This document shows positions 35,203 through 43,347 of a stretch of DNA of 64,000 nucleotides, one piece after another; position 1 is the stretch's first letter; every line of letters starts with the position of its first letter. The notes below the pieces were generated by a model that saw only the letters and a list, made by a program, of their open reading frames with translations, did not search any database and was not told the origin of the DNA. Source of the stretch: an uncultured Acidimicrobiales bacterium (GTDB taxonomy: Bacteria > Actinomycetota > Acidimicrobiia > Acidimicrobiales > SZUA-35); contig CALIFY010000025.1 in assembly GCA_938021675.1 (NCBI GenBank), forward strand, positions 62,001 through 126,000, in the 5' to 3' direction. The position numbers and the translations under genes are program-made.

Positions 35203-36273
35203 TCAGGCCAGCAATCGCTGGTAGCGGGCGATATAGGCGTCGGCCAGTGTGGCCATTGAGAATTCTTCGGCTCGGTCGGCCCCCCGCCTGACGCACTCGT
35301 CGACCCCCTGCCCGCCATCGAGCACGTCGAGCACCGTCTTGGCCAATGCCTGGCTATCGCCGGTGGGGAACAACGTGGCGCAAGCACCATCTTCGGCCAC
35401 GACCCGATATGCCGGCAGGTCGCTCGCGACGACGGGGGTGCCCGATGCCATGCCTTCGAGTAACACCACGCCAAAGCTCTCTCCGCCGAGGGACGGCACG
35501 CAGAACACGTCAGCAGCCCGCAGTCGACGTCGCTTTTCCTCTTCGGATAGGGGGCCAAGCCATTCGATCCGGTCGTCCGAGGCGTATGCGGCCCGCAATG
35601 CTTCGGTCTCCGGACCATGTCCGCCGATCCACAATCGGACGTCTTTCGGTAACAGCCGAGATGCCTCGAGCAGTACCGAGAGGCCTTTTCGTGGCTCGTG
35701 ACGCCCCAAGAATAAGACGGTCGGTCCTTCGGTCGGCCACCGGTCGGCGGTGGCGAATCTATTGGTCTCGATCCCGTTGAACAGGATGTCGTACGTGCCG
35801 TGCAGGTAGTGGCGGGCCATACCTGCGGCCTCCGGCGAGACCGCTACCCGGAGATCGAGGCGGGATGCCAGTCGTCGCACCCCGGGCCTCGCCCAGCGGT
35901 AGGCACCGATCCGCCCGCTGGCGTGAAACGTGCCCAGTAGAGGAACCGGCTTTACCAACACTGCGGTCAGGGTCGGGCCGGGGGCGAGCGGTTCGTGAAG
36001 ATGGAGCAGGTCGAACCGCTCATCCCAAATCGCGCCGAGGACTCGCAGCTGGGCCGGTGGGTCCGGGGCGAGCGGGGCGAACGACCCGTTCTGGGCATAG
36101 GGGATTGAGTTACCGAGTGGGGTGACCCACGGCTCGGGAGGTGGTCCGTCGCACGGCGCGAGCACCTGGGTGGCCACACCCTTTGCCCGCAGGGTCCGCG
36201 ACAGGCTGAGGACCTGCGACTGTACCCCTCCCCACACCGCCAAGCTGTAGGGACATACCATCCCGATTCGCAC
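35203..36273 (-). CDS. pimA: Phosphatidylinositol mannosyltransferase (GT4), PimA-like
   Basis: A GT-B glycosyltransferase expected to add the first mannose to phosphatidylinositol from GDP-mannose, on the cytoplasmic face of the membrane. The N-terminus VRIGMVCPYSLAVWGGVQSQV closely matches the PimA start, with GGVQ as its lipid/inositol loop. The C-terminal domain has FLGRHEPRKGL and the GT4 donor motif GESFGVVLLEGMASGTP. The GTG at 36273 is chosen for family fit and because a TACGGT box ends 7 bases upstream. Neighbours (acyltransferase, CDP-alcohol transferase, HIT protein) form the mycobacterial PIM cluster order. Confidence 0.88.
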   Translation of the reverse strand: MRIGMVCPYSLAVWGGVQSQVLSLSRTLRAKGVATQVLAPCDGPPPEPWVTPLGNSIPYAQNGSFAPLAPDPPAQLRVLGAIWDERFDLLHLHEPLAPGPTLTAVLVKPVPLLGTFHASGRIGAYRWARPGVRRLASRLDLRVAVSPEAAGMARHYLHGTYDILFNGIETNRFATADRWPTEGPTVLFLGRHEPRKGLSVLLEASRLLPKDVRLWIGGHGPETEALRAAYASDDRIEWLGPLSEEEKRRRLRAADVFCVPSLGGESFGVVLLEGMASGTPVVASDLPAYRVVAEDGACATLFPTGDSQALAKTVLDVLDGGQGVDECVRRGADRAEEFSMATLADAYIARYQRLLA

Positions 36274-36280
36274 CGCCAAC

Positions 36281-36286
36281 ACCGTA
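36281..36286 (-). promoter_or_regulatory. Putative -10 box, leaderless pimA promoter
   Basis: TACGGT on the minus strand, 7 bases before the GTG at 36273; it supports that start over the GTG at 36282. Confidence 0.45.
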
Positions 36287-36299
36287 TCGGACCGTGGCT

Positions 36300-37187
36300 T
36301 CAGAGATCGTTCACCCGGTCAGATGGCCAATTGGGGGCCAGAAGATGCCACTGCTCCGGAGCCCTGGCGATCAAGGTGGCCAGGCTGTCGGTGACCGCTT
36401 GGGTCAGACGCTGGTTTTGTCCCCGGTCGCGGCCACCGTGCTCGGGCCAGATCGGATCGCCGACGATCGCTATTCGCTGCCGACCGCGGTAAAACACCGC
36501 AGTAGGTAACAACGGCGCCCCCGTTCTTCTCGCCAAAAGGGCAGGACCGACGGGCAACGCGGTGGTTTCTCCGAAAAAGTCGACCTCTACCCCAGTGCCT
36601 CCGACATCTCGGTCGGCGAGGAGGCATACGACATGGCGTTGGCGGACTGCGGCGGTGAGCCCGATCATGGCCCGAGGACCGATCGGCACCACATTGACCC
36701 CATACGACGAGCGAAGCTGGCCGAACCACTGAAAGACCTCTTCGGGTTCGAGCCGTTCAACGACGGCCGTGACCGGCACATCCATGACACGACCGAGCCA
36801 TGCTGCGGCCCATTCCCAGCTTCCGAGGTGGGGCAAAACGATGATCGGGCCGATGCCCGTCGCCCGAACCTCGACGATCTTGTGGAAACCGTGGTACGAA
36901 AAGAGTCGATCGACGTTAACGGTTGCCAGGTGGGGCAGTCGGAAGGTGTCTACCCAGTACCGACCGTAGGATCCGAAACCCCGCCGCGCCGCAGCTCGAA
37001 GTTCGCCATCGGTCCGATCCGGGTCAACTCGGGCGATGTGTCGTCGTAGCTGGGCCGCCTTGGCCTCGCTGATTCGGGGACCGATCACCGCCGCGGCCCG
37101 CTCCCCAAACGCCCCCAGCCACGAAAGGGGCACGAGACGGGCACCCCCGGAAGCGAGGCGGAGCGTCGTCAACGCACGTCCGACCAT
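36300..37187 (-). CDS. patA: Phosphatidylinositol mannoside acyltransferase (LpxL/HtrB family)
   Basis: A 295-residue membrane-associated acyltransferase. The HX4E catalytic motif is His120-Glu125 in LPHLGSWEWA. The second family block DRDVGGTGVEVDFFGE and the downstream LPVGPALLARRTGAPLLP are typical. In mycobacteria the homologue PatA (Rv2611c) acylates the 6-position of the first mannose of PIM; gene order supports the same role here. A TAGCGT box ends 6 bases before the ATG, and a GGAGG overlaps its upstream side. The symbol is inferred from the cluster; a role in another glycolipid is possible. Confidence 0.85.
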   Translation of the reverse strand: MVGRALTTLRLASGGARLVPLSWLGAFGERAAAVIGPRISEAKAAQLRRHIARVDPDRTDGELRAAARRGFGSYGRYWVDTFRLPHLATVNVDRLFSYHGFHKIVEVRATGIGPIIVLPHLGSWEWAAAWLGRVMDVPVTAVVERLEPEEVFQWFGQLRSSYGVNVVPIGPRAMIGLTAAVRQRHVVCLLADRDVGGTGVEVDFFGETTALPVGPALLARRTGAPLLPTAVFYRGRQRIAIVGDPIWPEHGGRDRGQNQRLTQAVTDSLATLIARAPEQWHLLAPNWPSDRVNDL

Positions 37188-37193
37188 TGCGGA

Positions 37194-37199
37194 ACGCTA
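37194..37199 (-). promoter_or_regulatory. Putative -10 box of the acyltransferase gene
   Basis: TAGCGT on the minus strand, 6 bases before the ATG at 37187. Confidence 0.4.
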
Positions 37200-37274
37200 C
37201 CTCCAGGATCGTCGATCTCGGTTCATCGGATCGCCTGTGTTATCGAGTGGTGGTTTGGCGTCTCGGCAGGACGA

Positions 37275-37976
37275 CTACGGCCGCGGGCGACGACGGGCCT
37301 CGGCTCGAGACTTGGCCCGCTGACGAATATCGGCCACTGGACGGGCGCTGCGGCGCCTAGCCGAGCGGCTCCGAAGGCGCCGGGGCTGGACCACTTTGCC
37401 ACTGGCTTGTCGCCACACCTTGACAAATCGGAACACCACGGTGGCCGTCGTCAATGCGAACATGACCCAGAGCGTGGCAATGAAGAGCCCAGAGAACAGC
37501 AGACCGAATCCAAGGGCGATAAACCGCTCTGCCCGCTCCATCAGACCGCCCTTGGCATCGAATCCAAGGGACTCGGCCTTCGCTCGTTGATAGGAGACGA
37601 GTGAAGCAGCGATGTAGAGGCCAAAGGGCAACATGGCCATACGGGGGTTGTCGCTATCAGCCAGGAACCAACCGGCGCCAGCAAACAACAAGCCATCGCT
37701 GAGGCGGTCCGACACCGAGTCGAGAAAAGACCCTCGTGGCCCTGCTTTCCCGGCCGCTTTCGCTACCGCACCATCGAGAGCGTCTGGCAACCCGGTCAGG
37801 GCGAGGAGTAGAACGGCGAGGGGAAACTGGCCAAGAGCGATCGCCGCACCGCAGCTTGCGGCCATGACGACACCGAATCCGGTGACGAGATCGGGAGAGA
37901 CGCCGGCCCGATGCAAGCTCTTCCCGATCGGTGCCATTCCTCGCTCGAACGAGGTACGGAAATTTCCATCAAACAT
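37275..37976 (-). CDS. pgsA: Phosphatidylinositol (phosphate) synthase-type CDP-alcohol phosphotransferase
   Basis: A 233-residue CDP-alcohol phosphatidyltransferase, expected to join CDP-diacylglycerol and inositol phosphate. The motif is D65xxD68GxxAK73(x8)G82xxxD86xxxD90, so the four metal aspartates are intact but the usual Arg after Ala is Lys. About six helices follow. The basic tail (RSRSARRRSARPVAD) is unusual but not unique. Placed upstream of the acyltransferase and pimA genes it fits the PIM pathway. A TAGACT box at 38010-38015 could serve a leader of about 27 bases. Confidence 0.87.
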   Translation of the reverse strand: MFDGNFRTSFERGMAPIGKSLHRAGVSPDLVTGFGVVMAASCGAAIALGQFPLAVLLLALTGLPDALDGAVAKAAGKAGPRGSFLDSVSDRLSDGLLFAGAGWFLADSDNPRMAMLPFGLYIAASLVSYQRAKAESLGFDAKGGLMERAERFIALGFGLLFSGLFIATLWVMFALTTATVVFRFVKVWRQASGKVVQPRRLRSRSARRRSARPVADIRQRAKSRAEARRRPRP

Positions 37977-38092
37977 ATGGAGGGAAGTCGCTTTCTGCCG
38001 GCTGAGGTCAGTCTACCTGGTTGGCGACGGTCGATCCCTACGGCTCGGTAACCGCTCTATCCCACGGGGTATTCGACCCCATGAGGGCGGCC

Positions 38093-38662
38093 TCAGGCCA
38101 GATCCGACCAATCCTCTGGGTTGGCCTCGACGAACGCGTCGATGACCGCGCCATCGATCCCGTCGACCAGCACGAAACCCCGCTGAGCAGGTGGTTCGTC
38201 CGCTGAGTACAACAAGACCCGCCAGGTTGGGCGACTCAGGAACCCGCGCCAACCCATCTGCGCCGACGCATGGCCGACGGGAAAGCCGACCTCGGTGACC
38301 GCTGCTACCAAGGCATCGCGCTCGTCGATCCGAAGATCCCGTCCCGAGACGATCGAGTAGATCCCCACGACGACAAGAATTCCCGCCGCCCCGAGGAAGC
38401 CGGTGTTGACGAATACCGCATCGCCGCGCCACAGGACAACCAAGATCAATAGCACACCGATGGCGATGTACAGGTAGCCGGGTACCCGACGGCGGTTATT
38501 GTTCGGGAATACGTAATCTTCCTGATCGGCCATCGCCGGTTGCAGATCCTCTGGCAACTCGTCGACAGGTGCGCCACTCACGACAGGATCGCTCTCGCTC
38601 GCGCCACCCACGACAGGATCGCTCTCGCTCGCTCTATCAAGGGTGGGATCGCTCTCGCTCAC
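38093..38662 (-). CDS. Hypothetical two-helix membrane protein with N-terminal repeats
   Basis: A 189-residue protein of unknown family. The first 30 residues are three copies of a SESDPxxxxA repeat coded by 30-base DNA repeats. After a polar stretch come two helices (YLYIAIGVLLILVVLW, FLGAAGILVVVGIYSIVSG) and a C-terminal domain of about 80 residues (RIDERDALVAAVTEVGFPVGHASAQMGWRG). Its ATG overlaps the HIT gene stop (ATGA), so it is translated with that gene. It lies between the HIT gene and pgsA, a place where mycobacteria have no extra gene. Confidence 0.72.
   Translation of the reverse strand: MSESDPTLDRASESDPVVGGASESDPVVSGAPVDELPEDLQPAMADQEDYVFPNNNRRRVPGYLYIAIGVLLILVVLWRGDAVFVNTGFLGAAGILVVVGIYSIVSGRDLRIDERDALVAAVTEVGFPVGHASAQMGWRGFLSRPTWRVLLYSADEPPAQRGFVLVDGIDGAVIDAFVEANPEDWSDLA
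38586..38660 (-). repeat. 30-bp direct repeats at the start of the 189-residue protein
   Basis: GGATCGCTCTCGCTC recurs at 38586-38600, 38616-38630 and 38646-38660, an exact 30-base period coding for ten residues including SESDP. Confidence 0.85.
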
Positions 38663-39195
38663 CGTGTAGACGCTAGCGGCTCTGGCCAGGCCGCCCGCAC
38701 CCGTAGCCAGGCGTCACGCAACGTCATCGGCAATACCCGAACGTCGGCGGTCGATGTCATGAAGCTCGTGTCCGCTGCCCATCGCGGCACGATGTGGACG
38801 TGGAGGTGGTCGGGTTGGGAGGCGCCACCGGCGATCCCATCGTTGATCCCGAGATTCATTCCTTCTGGTTCGAACGCTGCGTTGACCGCGGCGTACGTCT
38901 GACGGACCAACGACCACAGGTCGTCATGTTCTTCGCTGGTCAGACCGAGCATGCTCGGTACCGCTCGCCGAGGTAACACCATGACGTGGCCCGCGGAGTA
39001 TGGGTACACGTTCAACACCACGAACGACCGCTCGGTTCGGTGCACGATGAATGTCGTCTCGTCGGGCAACGAAGACTGCTCGATCGTCTCGAACAAACTC
39101 TTTCCAGGTTCGGGCTGAATGGTGGGTTTCGGGACGCCGTCGGACCCGAACCCGTCGGGTGTCGCCAGCCGCCAACCGGCCGTCAGCCATTGCAC
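38659..39195 (-). CDS. HIT-family hydrolase/Ap4A phosphorylase-like
   Basis: A 178-residue HIT protein with the histidine triad His130-Leu-His132-Val-His134 (DHLHVHIVPRW) and the upstream NVYPYSAGHVMVLPRRAV segment. The mycobacterial neighbour of pgsA (Rv2613c) is an Ap4A phosphorylase of this subfamily, so the same activity is likely: splitting diadenosine tetraphosphate with phosphate. It starts at a GTG 16 bases after the plsC stop. The first 30 residues are variable, so the true start could be internal. Confidence 0.85.
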   Translation of the reverse strand: MQWLTAGWRLATPDGFGSDGVPKPTIQPEPGKSLFETIEQSSLPDETTFIVHRTERSFVVLNVYPYSAGHVMVLPRRAVPSMLGLTSEEHDDLWSLVRQTYAAVNAAFEPEGMNLGINDGIAGGASQPDHLHVHIVPRWAADTSFMTSTADVRVLPMTLRDAWLRVRAAWPEPLASTR

Positions 39196-39211
39196 CGTCG
39201 TCGCTCCGCTG

Positions 39212-40006
39212 TCAGCCTGCTGGGAGCAGGGCTTCTAGAGACGCCATCGGCTCACTGGTGAGCACCTGACGCGACGACGGCGGGTCGGGCGGACCGCTCC
39301 GAGAACCAGCCGGTGCTGAAACCGCCGACGGGGTCTCGGACGCCTTGCCGGCATAGGTGTGTTCGTACTCCAAACCCGTGAGTTGTTTGATCTCGAACAT
39401 CACTTCATCGATCAACTCTCGGTACACGGCGCGGTCGCCAACACGGTGGCGGTACCGCTCTACGTCGATGGGCTCACCAAACTTGATGGTGACCGTACGG
39501 AACAATTTAGGCAGGGTCGACCCGACCGGCTGAACTTCGGCCGAGCCGGCAATACCGACCGGCACGATTGGCGAACCGGTGTCGATGGCCAACCTGGCCG
39601 CTCCGGTATGGCCCTTGTGCAGCTTGCCACTTCGGCTACGCGTCCCTTCGGGGTAAATACCGAAGAGTTCGCCTCGCTGAAGGATCCCACGTGCGGTGTC
39701 GAGGGCCGCCTTGGCATGGTCACCGCCACGACGGTCGATGGGGATCATCCCGAGTGCTGGGAACAACCAGCTGGTCTTCCAGTCGTCGAGGTATTCAGCT
39801 TTGCCGACATAGATCAAATTCCGGGTAAGTACCGATGGGATGAAGAACGAGTCGATGGCGGCGACGTGATTGGGGCAGAGAACGGCGGGCCCCGATGTGG
39901 GGATATTGCCCAATCCGTGGACGTCGAAGTCCCACATGCGACTGAATAGCGGATTGAGTAGCCGGCGAACGATCGACTGGTAACGGCCGATCCCTTCGGG
40001 AATCAT
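39212..40006 (-). CDS. plsC: 1-acyl-sn-glycerol-3-phosphate acyltransferase
   Basis: A PlsC-family acyltransferase making phosphatidic acid. The HX4D motif is His47-Asp52 (CPNHVAAIDSFF) and the second block is FGIYPEGTRSRSGKLHKGHTGAARLA, followed by IVPVGIAGS. It has 264 residues; the last 40 are Ser/Pro-rich and disordered. The ATG overlaps the mshC stop (ATGA), which ties a phospholipid enzyme to mycothiol synthesis. Confidence 0.9.
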   Translation of the reverse strand: MIPEGIGRYQSIVRRLLNPLFSRMWDFDVHGLGNIPTSGPAVLCPNHVAAIDSFFIPSVLTRNLIYVGKAEYLDDWKTSWLFPALGMIPIDRRGGDHAKAALDTARGILQRGELFGIYPEGTRSRSGKLHKGHTGAARLAIDTGSPIVPVGIAGSAEVQPVGSTLPKLFRTVTIKFGEPIDVERYRHRVGDRAVYRELIDEVMFEIKQLTGLEYEHTYAGKASETPSAVSAPAGSRSGPPDPPSSRQVLTSEPMASLEALLPAG

Positions 40007-41184
40007 GTAGGCAGCGTACCTCCCGTCGGGGGGTCGAGGTCAACGCCACCAGCGGCAAGATCGACCCCGAGAAGCATGGCAGCGTCGATGACCGCTTCTC
40101 CACGTTCGGCCGCCGCATCGATGGCGGCCACCGCCGTCGGCGTATCGAGGTCATCATCGAGTGCAGTCCGGACTTCGTCGACCGCTACCGTTTCGCCACT
40201 GGACTCACCCATCGCGGCGGCGATCCATCGCTCTAGGCGATCGGCGGCCCTGATCATGATGTGTTCGTCCCACTCCCATTCGATTCGGTAGTGGTTGGCG
40301 ACGATCGCTAGCCGAATGGCACGGGGGTCGTACTCTTTGCGGAGGTCGCTGACGAACACAAGATTGCCGAGCGACTTCGACATCTTCTCGCCATCCATGC
40401 GAACCATCGCTTGGTGCATCCAATGACGTACCAACGGTTCTTCGGTCGCGGCGTACGACTGAGCCGCCTCACATTCATGGTGGGGAAAGATCAGGTCTGC
40501 CCCTCCGCCGTGAAGGTCGATGGTCGTACCGAGCTCTCGGAGTACCAGGGCCGAACACTCGATGTGCCACCCTGGCCGACCAGGCCCCCACTTCGATTCC
40601 CAAGACGGTTCACCATCGGCCGACGGCTGCCACAGCACAAAGTCGAGCGGATTGCGCTTGTTTGGATCTTCGGGGTTGCCCCCTCGCTCGGCAGCCAATG
40701 CCAGCATGGTGTCATGGTCGTAACCGGAAAGCTGACCAAAGGCCGGCCAGGTAGCGACATCGAAGTACACCGCGCCCCCGGACCGGTACGCGCAGCCGTT
40801 GTCGAGCACCATTTCGATCAGGCCGCGGATGTCGGGAATGGCCGAGGTTGCCCTCGGTTCGCTCCAGCTGGGGATCATGCCGAGAGCCAGCATGTCGTCA
40901 TCGAATCGGGCTGTCTCAGCAGCCGCCAAATCGAGATAGTGAACGTCGAGTTCCCGAGCTTTGCGGAGGATGTCATCGTCGACGTCTGTCACGTTCCGCA
41001 CGCATCTCGTTTGGTGCCCGAGGTCCCGTAGCCGGCGTTGCAGCACGTCATAGCCCATGTACGCCGCGGCATGGCCAAGGTGGGTGGCGTCATAGGGCGT
41101 TATGCCACAGGTGTACATGGTCACGATCGGACCAGGTTCGAATGGGACGACCGTTCGGCGGGCTGTATCGAAAAGCTTGATCAC
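40003..41184 (-). CDS. mshC: Cysteine:glucosaminyl-inositol ligase (mycothiol synthesis)
   Basis: MshC joins cysteine to glucosaminyl-inositol with ATP. It is a CysRS relative; the signature YTCGITPYDATHLGHAAAY (Cys26) separates it from CysRS, which has CGPTVYDxxHIGN. The other zinc ligands lie in GWHIECSALV and FPHHECE, and the KMSKSLGN loop is present. The tRNA-binding tail of CysRS is absent. The start is the GTG at 41184, or the TTG just before it; a TACGCT box (41194-41199) ends 9 or 6 bases upstream of these. It is divergent from inhA. Confidence 0.92.
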   Translation of the reverse strand: MIKLFDTARRTVVPFEPGPIVTMYTCGITPYDATHLGHAAAYMGYDVLQRRLRDLGHQTRCVRNVTDVDDDILRKARELDVHYLDLAAAETARFDDDMLALGMIPSWSEPRATSAIPDIRGLIEMVLDNGCAYRSGGAVYFDVATWPAFGQLSGYDHDTMLALAAERGGNPEDPNKRNPLDFVLWQPSADGEPSWESKWGPGRPGWHIECSALVLRELGTTIDLHGGGADLIFPHHECEAAQSYAATEEPLVRHWMHQAMVRMDGEKMSKSLGNLVFVSDLRKEYDPRAIRLAIVANHYRIEWEWDEHIMIRAADRLERWIAAAMGESSGETVAVDEVRTALDDDLDTPTAVAAIDAAAERGEAVIDAAMLLGVDLAAGGVDLDPPTGGTLPT

Positions 41185-41193
41185 CAAGCACGC

Positions 41194-41203
41194 AGCGTAC
41201 CTT
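41194..41203. promoter_or_regulatory. Overlapping divergent -10 boxes of mshC and inhA
   Basis: Leftward TACGCT (41199-41194) serves mshC. Rightward TACCTT (41198-41203) could serve inhA with a leader of about 60 bases. The two hexamers share the central TA, so only one can be melted at a time. The mshC side is better supported because of its distance from the start codon. Confidence 0.4.
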
Positions 41204-41260
41204 CTCGATACCACCGGAGAACAAACGCCGGGTTGTAACCGGAACCCCGGGTTCGAGGTC

Positions 41261-41266
41261 GGAGAG
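41261..41266 (+). promoter_or_regulatory. Shine-Dalgarno site of inhA
   Basis: GGAGAG ends 3 bases before the ATG at 41270 and marks this start over the longer frame from 41102. Confidence 0.55.
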
Positions 41267-41269
41267 ACC

Positions 41270-42037
41270 ATGGCCATCCTCACCGGCAAAAAACTGCTCA
41301 TCACCGGCGTCCTAACCGACCAGTCACTCGCGTTTGGCGTAGCCAAGCTGGCTCAGGAACAAGGCGCCGAGATCGCCCTTACCGGTTTCGACCGAGCGCT
41401 TCGCCTCACCCAGCGGACGGCCAAGAAGCTCGACCCGGTGCCCGAGGTGTACGAGCTCGACGCCACCGACGTCGAGCACGGCAACGCCCTTCGGGCGGAG
41501 CTCTCGGACCGGTGGGGCACGGTGGACGGAGCACTCCATTCTGTTGGCTTTGCACCGCCGTCCTGTCTCGGTGACGACTTCTGGGCTCCGGGTTGGGACG
41601 ATGTCTCGACCGCGCTGCACGTCTCGGCCTATTCACTTCGGTCGCTGGCCGACATCGTGACACCGTTGATGACCAACGGTGGCTCGCTCGTCGGTCTCAC
41701 CTTTGATGCGACCGTCTCGTGGCCGGCGTACAACTGGATGGGGGTGGCAAAGGCGGCGATGGAATCGCTCAATCGATACCTGGCCCGTGAACTCGGTTCA
41801 CAACAGATTCGCTCTAATCTCGTCGCCGCCGGTCCGATGCGAACCATGGCCGCTAAGTCGATTCCCGGCTTCGCCGCCTTTGAGGACGAGTGGGTGAAGC
41901 GAGCACCGCTCGGTTGGGACGTGAGCGATGCCGAGGGCGTGTCAAAGGCGTGCGTCGCTCTCCTCTCCGACTGGTTCCCGCAGACCACCGGTTCGATCGT
42001 CCACGTCGACGGCGGCTACCACTCGATCGGGGCCTAG
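41270..42037 (+). CDS. inhA: Enoyl-ACP reductase, InhA type
   Basis: A 255-residue NADH-dependent short-chain reductase for the last step of fatty-acid elongation. The N-terminus LLITGVLTDQSLAFGVAKLAQEQGAEIALTGFDR is InhA-like, with Ser91-x-Gly93 (SVGF) at the isoniazid-NAD site and the catalytic Tyr154/Lys161 pair (YNWMGVAK). The C-terminus TTGSIVHVDGGYHS is conserved. The substrate-binding loop between RTMAAKS and RAPLGW is about ten residues shorter than in M. tuberculosis InhA, by memory, so shorter acyl chains are expected. No other FAS-II gene is adjacent. Confidence 0.93.
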   Translation: MAILTGKKLLITGVLTDQSLAFGVAKLAQEQGAEIALTGFDRALRLTQRTAKKLDPVPEVYELDATDVEHGNALRAELSDRWGTVDGALHSVGFAPPSCLGDDFWAPGWDDVSTALHVSAYSLRSLADIVTPLMTNGGSLVGLTFDATVSWPAYNWMGVAKAAMESLNRYLARELGSQQIRSNLVAAGPMRTMAAKSIPGFAAFEDEWVKRAPLGWDVSDAEGVSKACVALLSDWFPQTTGSIVHVDGGYHSIGA

Positions 42038-42104
42038 TCCTAGCTTCCTGGTGGGGCTGGTGGACGCCAGACCAACCGGGCGAGCACGCTTCGCGAGCTC
42101 CGAG

Positions 42105-43199
42105 TTAGTACTGGGCGCCGTCGCAGACGGCCGCCGTGTCCTGAAACGGATTTAGCGGATTGCCCCGACCACCGGGGTGGATCTCGAAGTGCAGGTGTGG
42201 AATTCCTGCTGCGTTTCCGTCCTCACCGACGTAGCCGATGATCTGGCCGGCTCGGACCCGCCCCTCACTGTCGCCATAGGCGGATAGGTGGGTTCCATAG
42301 AAGTAGTTCCCGTTGTCGGCGGTCAGGTGGAACGAGCGACCGCCGACCTGATTTGACCGAAACTCAACTTGGCCGTCGACGGGAGACACGATCGGAGTCC
42401 CAACGTCGGCCAACATGTCGACGCCTTTGTGTTGGCGGCCGCCGGAACGAGGGAACCCCCACGAGTCGATGAACTCATGCTCGCCGTCGACCGGGCAGGT
42501 CAGCAGATAGAACCCTTGTTTGTTTCCCCTCGCCTGCGCCCACCGCGACTCGGTGGCGGAATACTGCTGGGCCGCCCGTTGCAGTTCGCGTTCTTCGATT
42601 TCGGCCAACCACGACTGCTCCTGTTCCAGTTGTTCCTGGAGGGCGGCGACCCGCGCCGAAAGTTCGTCGTTTTCGTCGACCTCGGCCGACAGGTTGACTT
42701 CGGCCAGTTGCAGATCTTTCGCCTTGTCTCGGTAGTCGTCGAACGCTCGGGTGTCTGCGACGATCGCCGCATCACCAAGGGTGTTGGCTCGCAAGCCATC
42801 GTTGAGATCCTCGCTTACGAACAGCCCGCCGTCGAGGTCGGTCTGACGATAGTTGGCGATGGCACTCTTGACCGTATTGTCGGCGATGACCAGGGTCTCG
42901 TCGCGGAGTTCGCTTACCGCCCGCTTCGCTCCGGCCAGTGCACGGTCGTCGTTCTGTTTTTGAAGGACGATGACCCGCAGCGCCACCTCGGTTTCCGCCA
43001 CCTGCTGCCGCGTCTCTTCCAAGGAGAGCCCAACGATTGGTGTGGGGGCAGCAAACTCCGGATCGGCGGCGACGATAGCGTCGGCTGTCGATACGCCGGC
43101 CGACGCTGACGGGACCGCACCACCGTCGGTGGGGATCACAGCAGTGAGGGCCAGTGCGAGGCTGAGCGACGAGACGCCCAAGGGATACCTTCTCCGCAC
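42105..43199 (-). CDS. Secreted M23 peptidase with N-terminal coiled coil
   Basis: A 364-residue exported protein. The signal peptide is about residues 1-35 (MRRRYPLGVSSLSLALALT ... PSASAG). Residues about 60-240 are a coiled coil (ETRQQVAETEVALRV ... NDELSARVAALQEQLEQEQSW), then a LytM/M23 domain with the zinc motifs HKGVDM and HLHFEIHP. The layout is like EnvC/NlpD or RipC-type division factors: either a peptidoglycan endopeptidase or an amidase activator. It starts at a GTG with TATCGT 7 bases upstream. It converges with inhA. Confidence 0.88.
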   Translation of the reverse strand: MRRRYPLGVSSLSLALALTAVIPTDGGAVPSASAGVSTADAIVAADPEFAAPTPIVGLSLEETRQQVAETEVALRVIVLQKQNDDRALAGAKRAVSELRDETLVIADNTVKSAIANYRQTDLDGGLFVSEDLNDGLRANTLGDAAIVADTRAFDDYRDKAKDLQLAEVNLSAEVDENDELSARVAALQEQLEQEQSWLAEIEERELQRAAQQYSATESRWAQARGNKQGFYLLTCPVDGEHEFIDSWGFPRSGGRQHKGVDMLADVGTPIVSPVDGQVEFRSNQVGGRSFHLTADNGNYFYGTHLSAYGDSEGRVRAGQIIGYVGEDGNAAGIPHLHFEIHPGGRGNPLNPFQDTAAVCDGAQY

Positions 43200-43206
43200 G
43201 ACCAGA

Positions 43207-43212
43207 ACGATA
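43207..43212 (-). promoter_or_regulatory. Putative -10 box, leaderless M23 gene
   Basis: TATCGT on the minus strand, 7 bases before the GTG at 43199. Confidence 0.5.
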
Positions 43213-43347
43213 TCCCACCGTTGCGAAGACTAAACGAAACGTTGACGGTCGAATGACGAGCGGGGCGGATTGAGCCTGTAATTCAGCCGCACTTCCAGGC
43301 TTTGGGCAAATTTACCTAACACTGCTGTTTTTCCTTGACGGCGCCGC

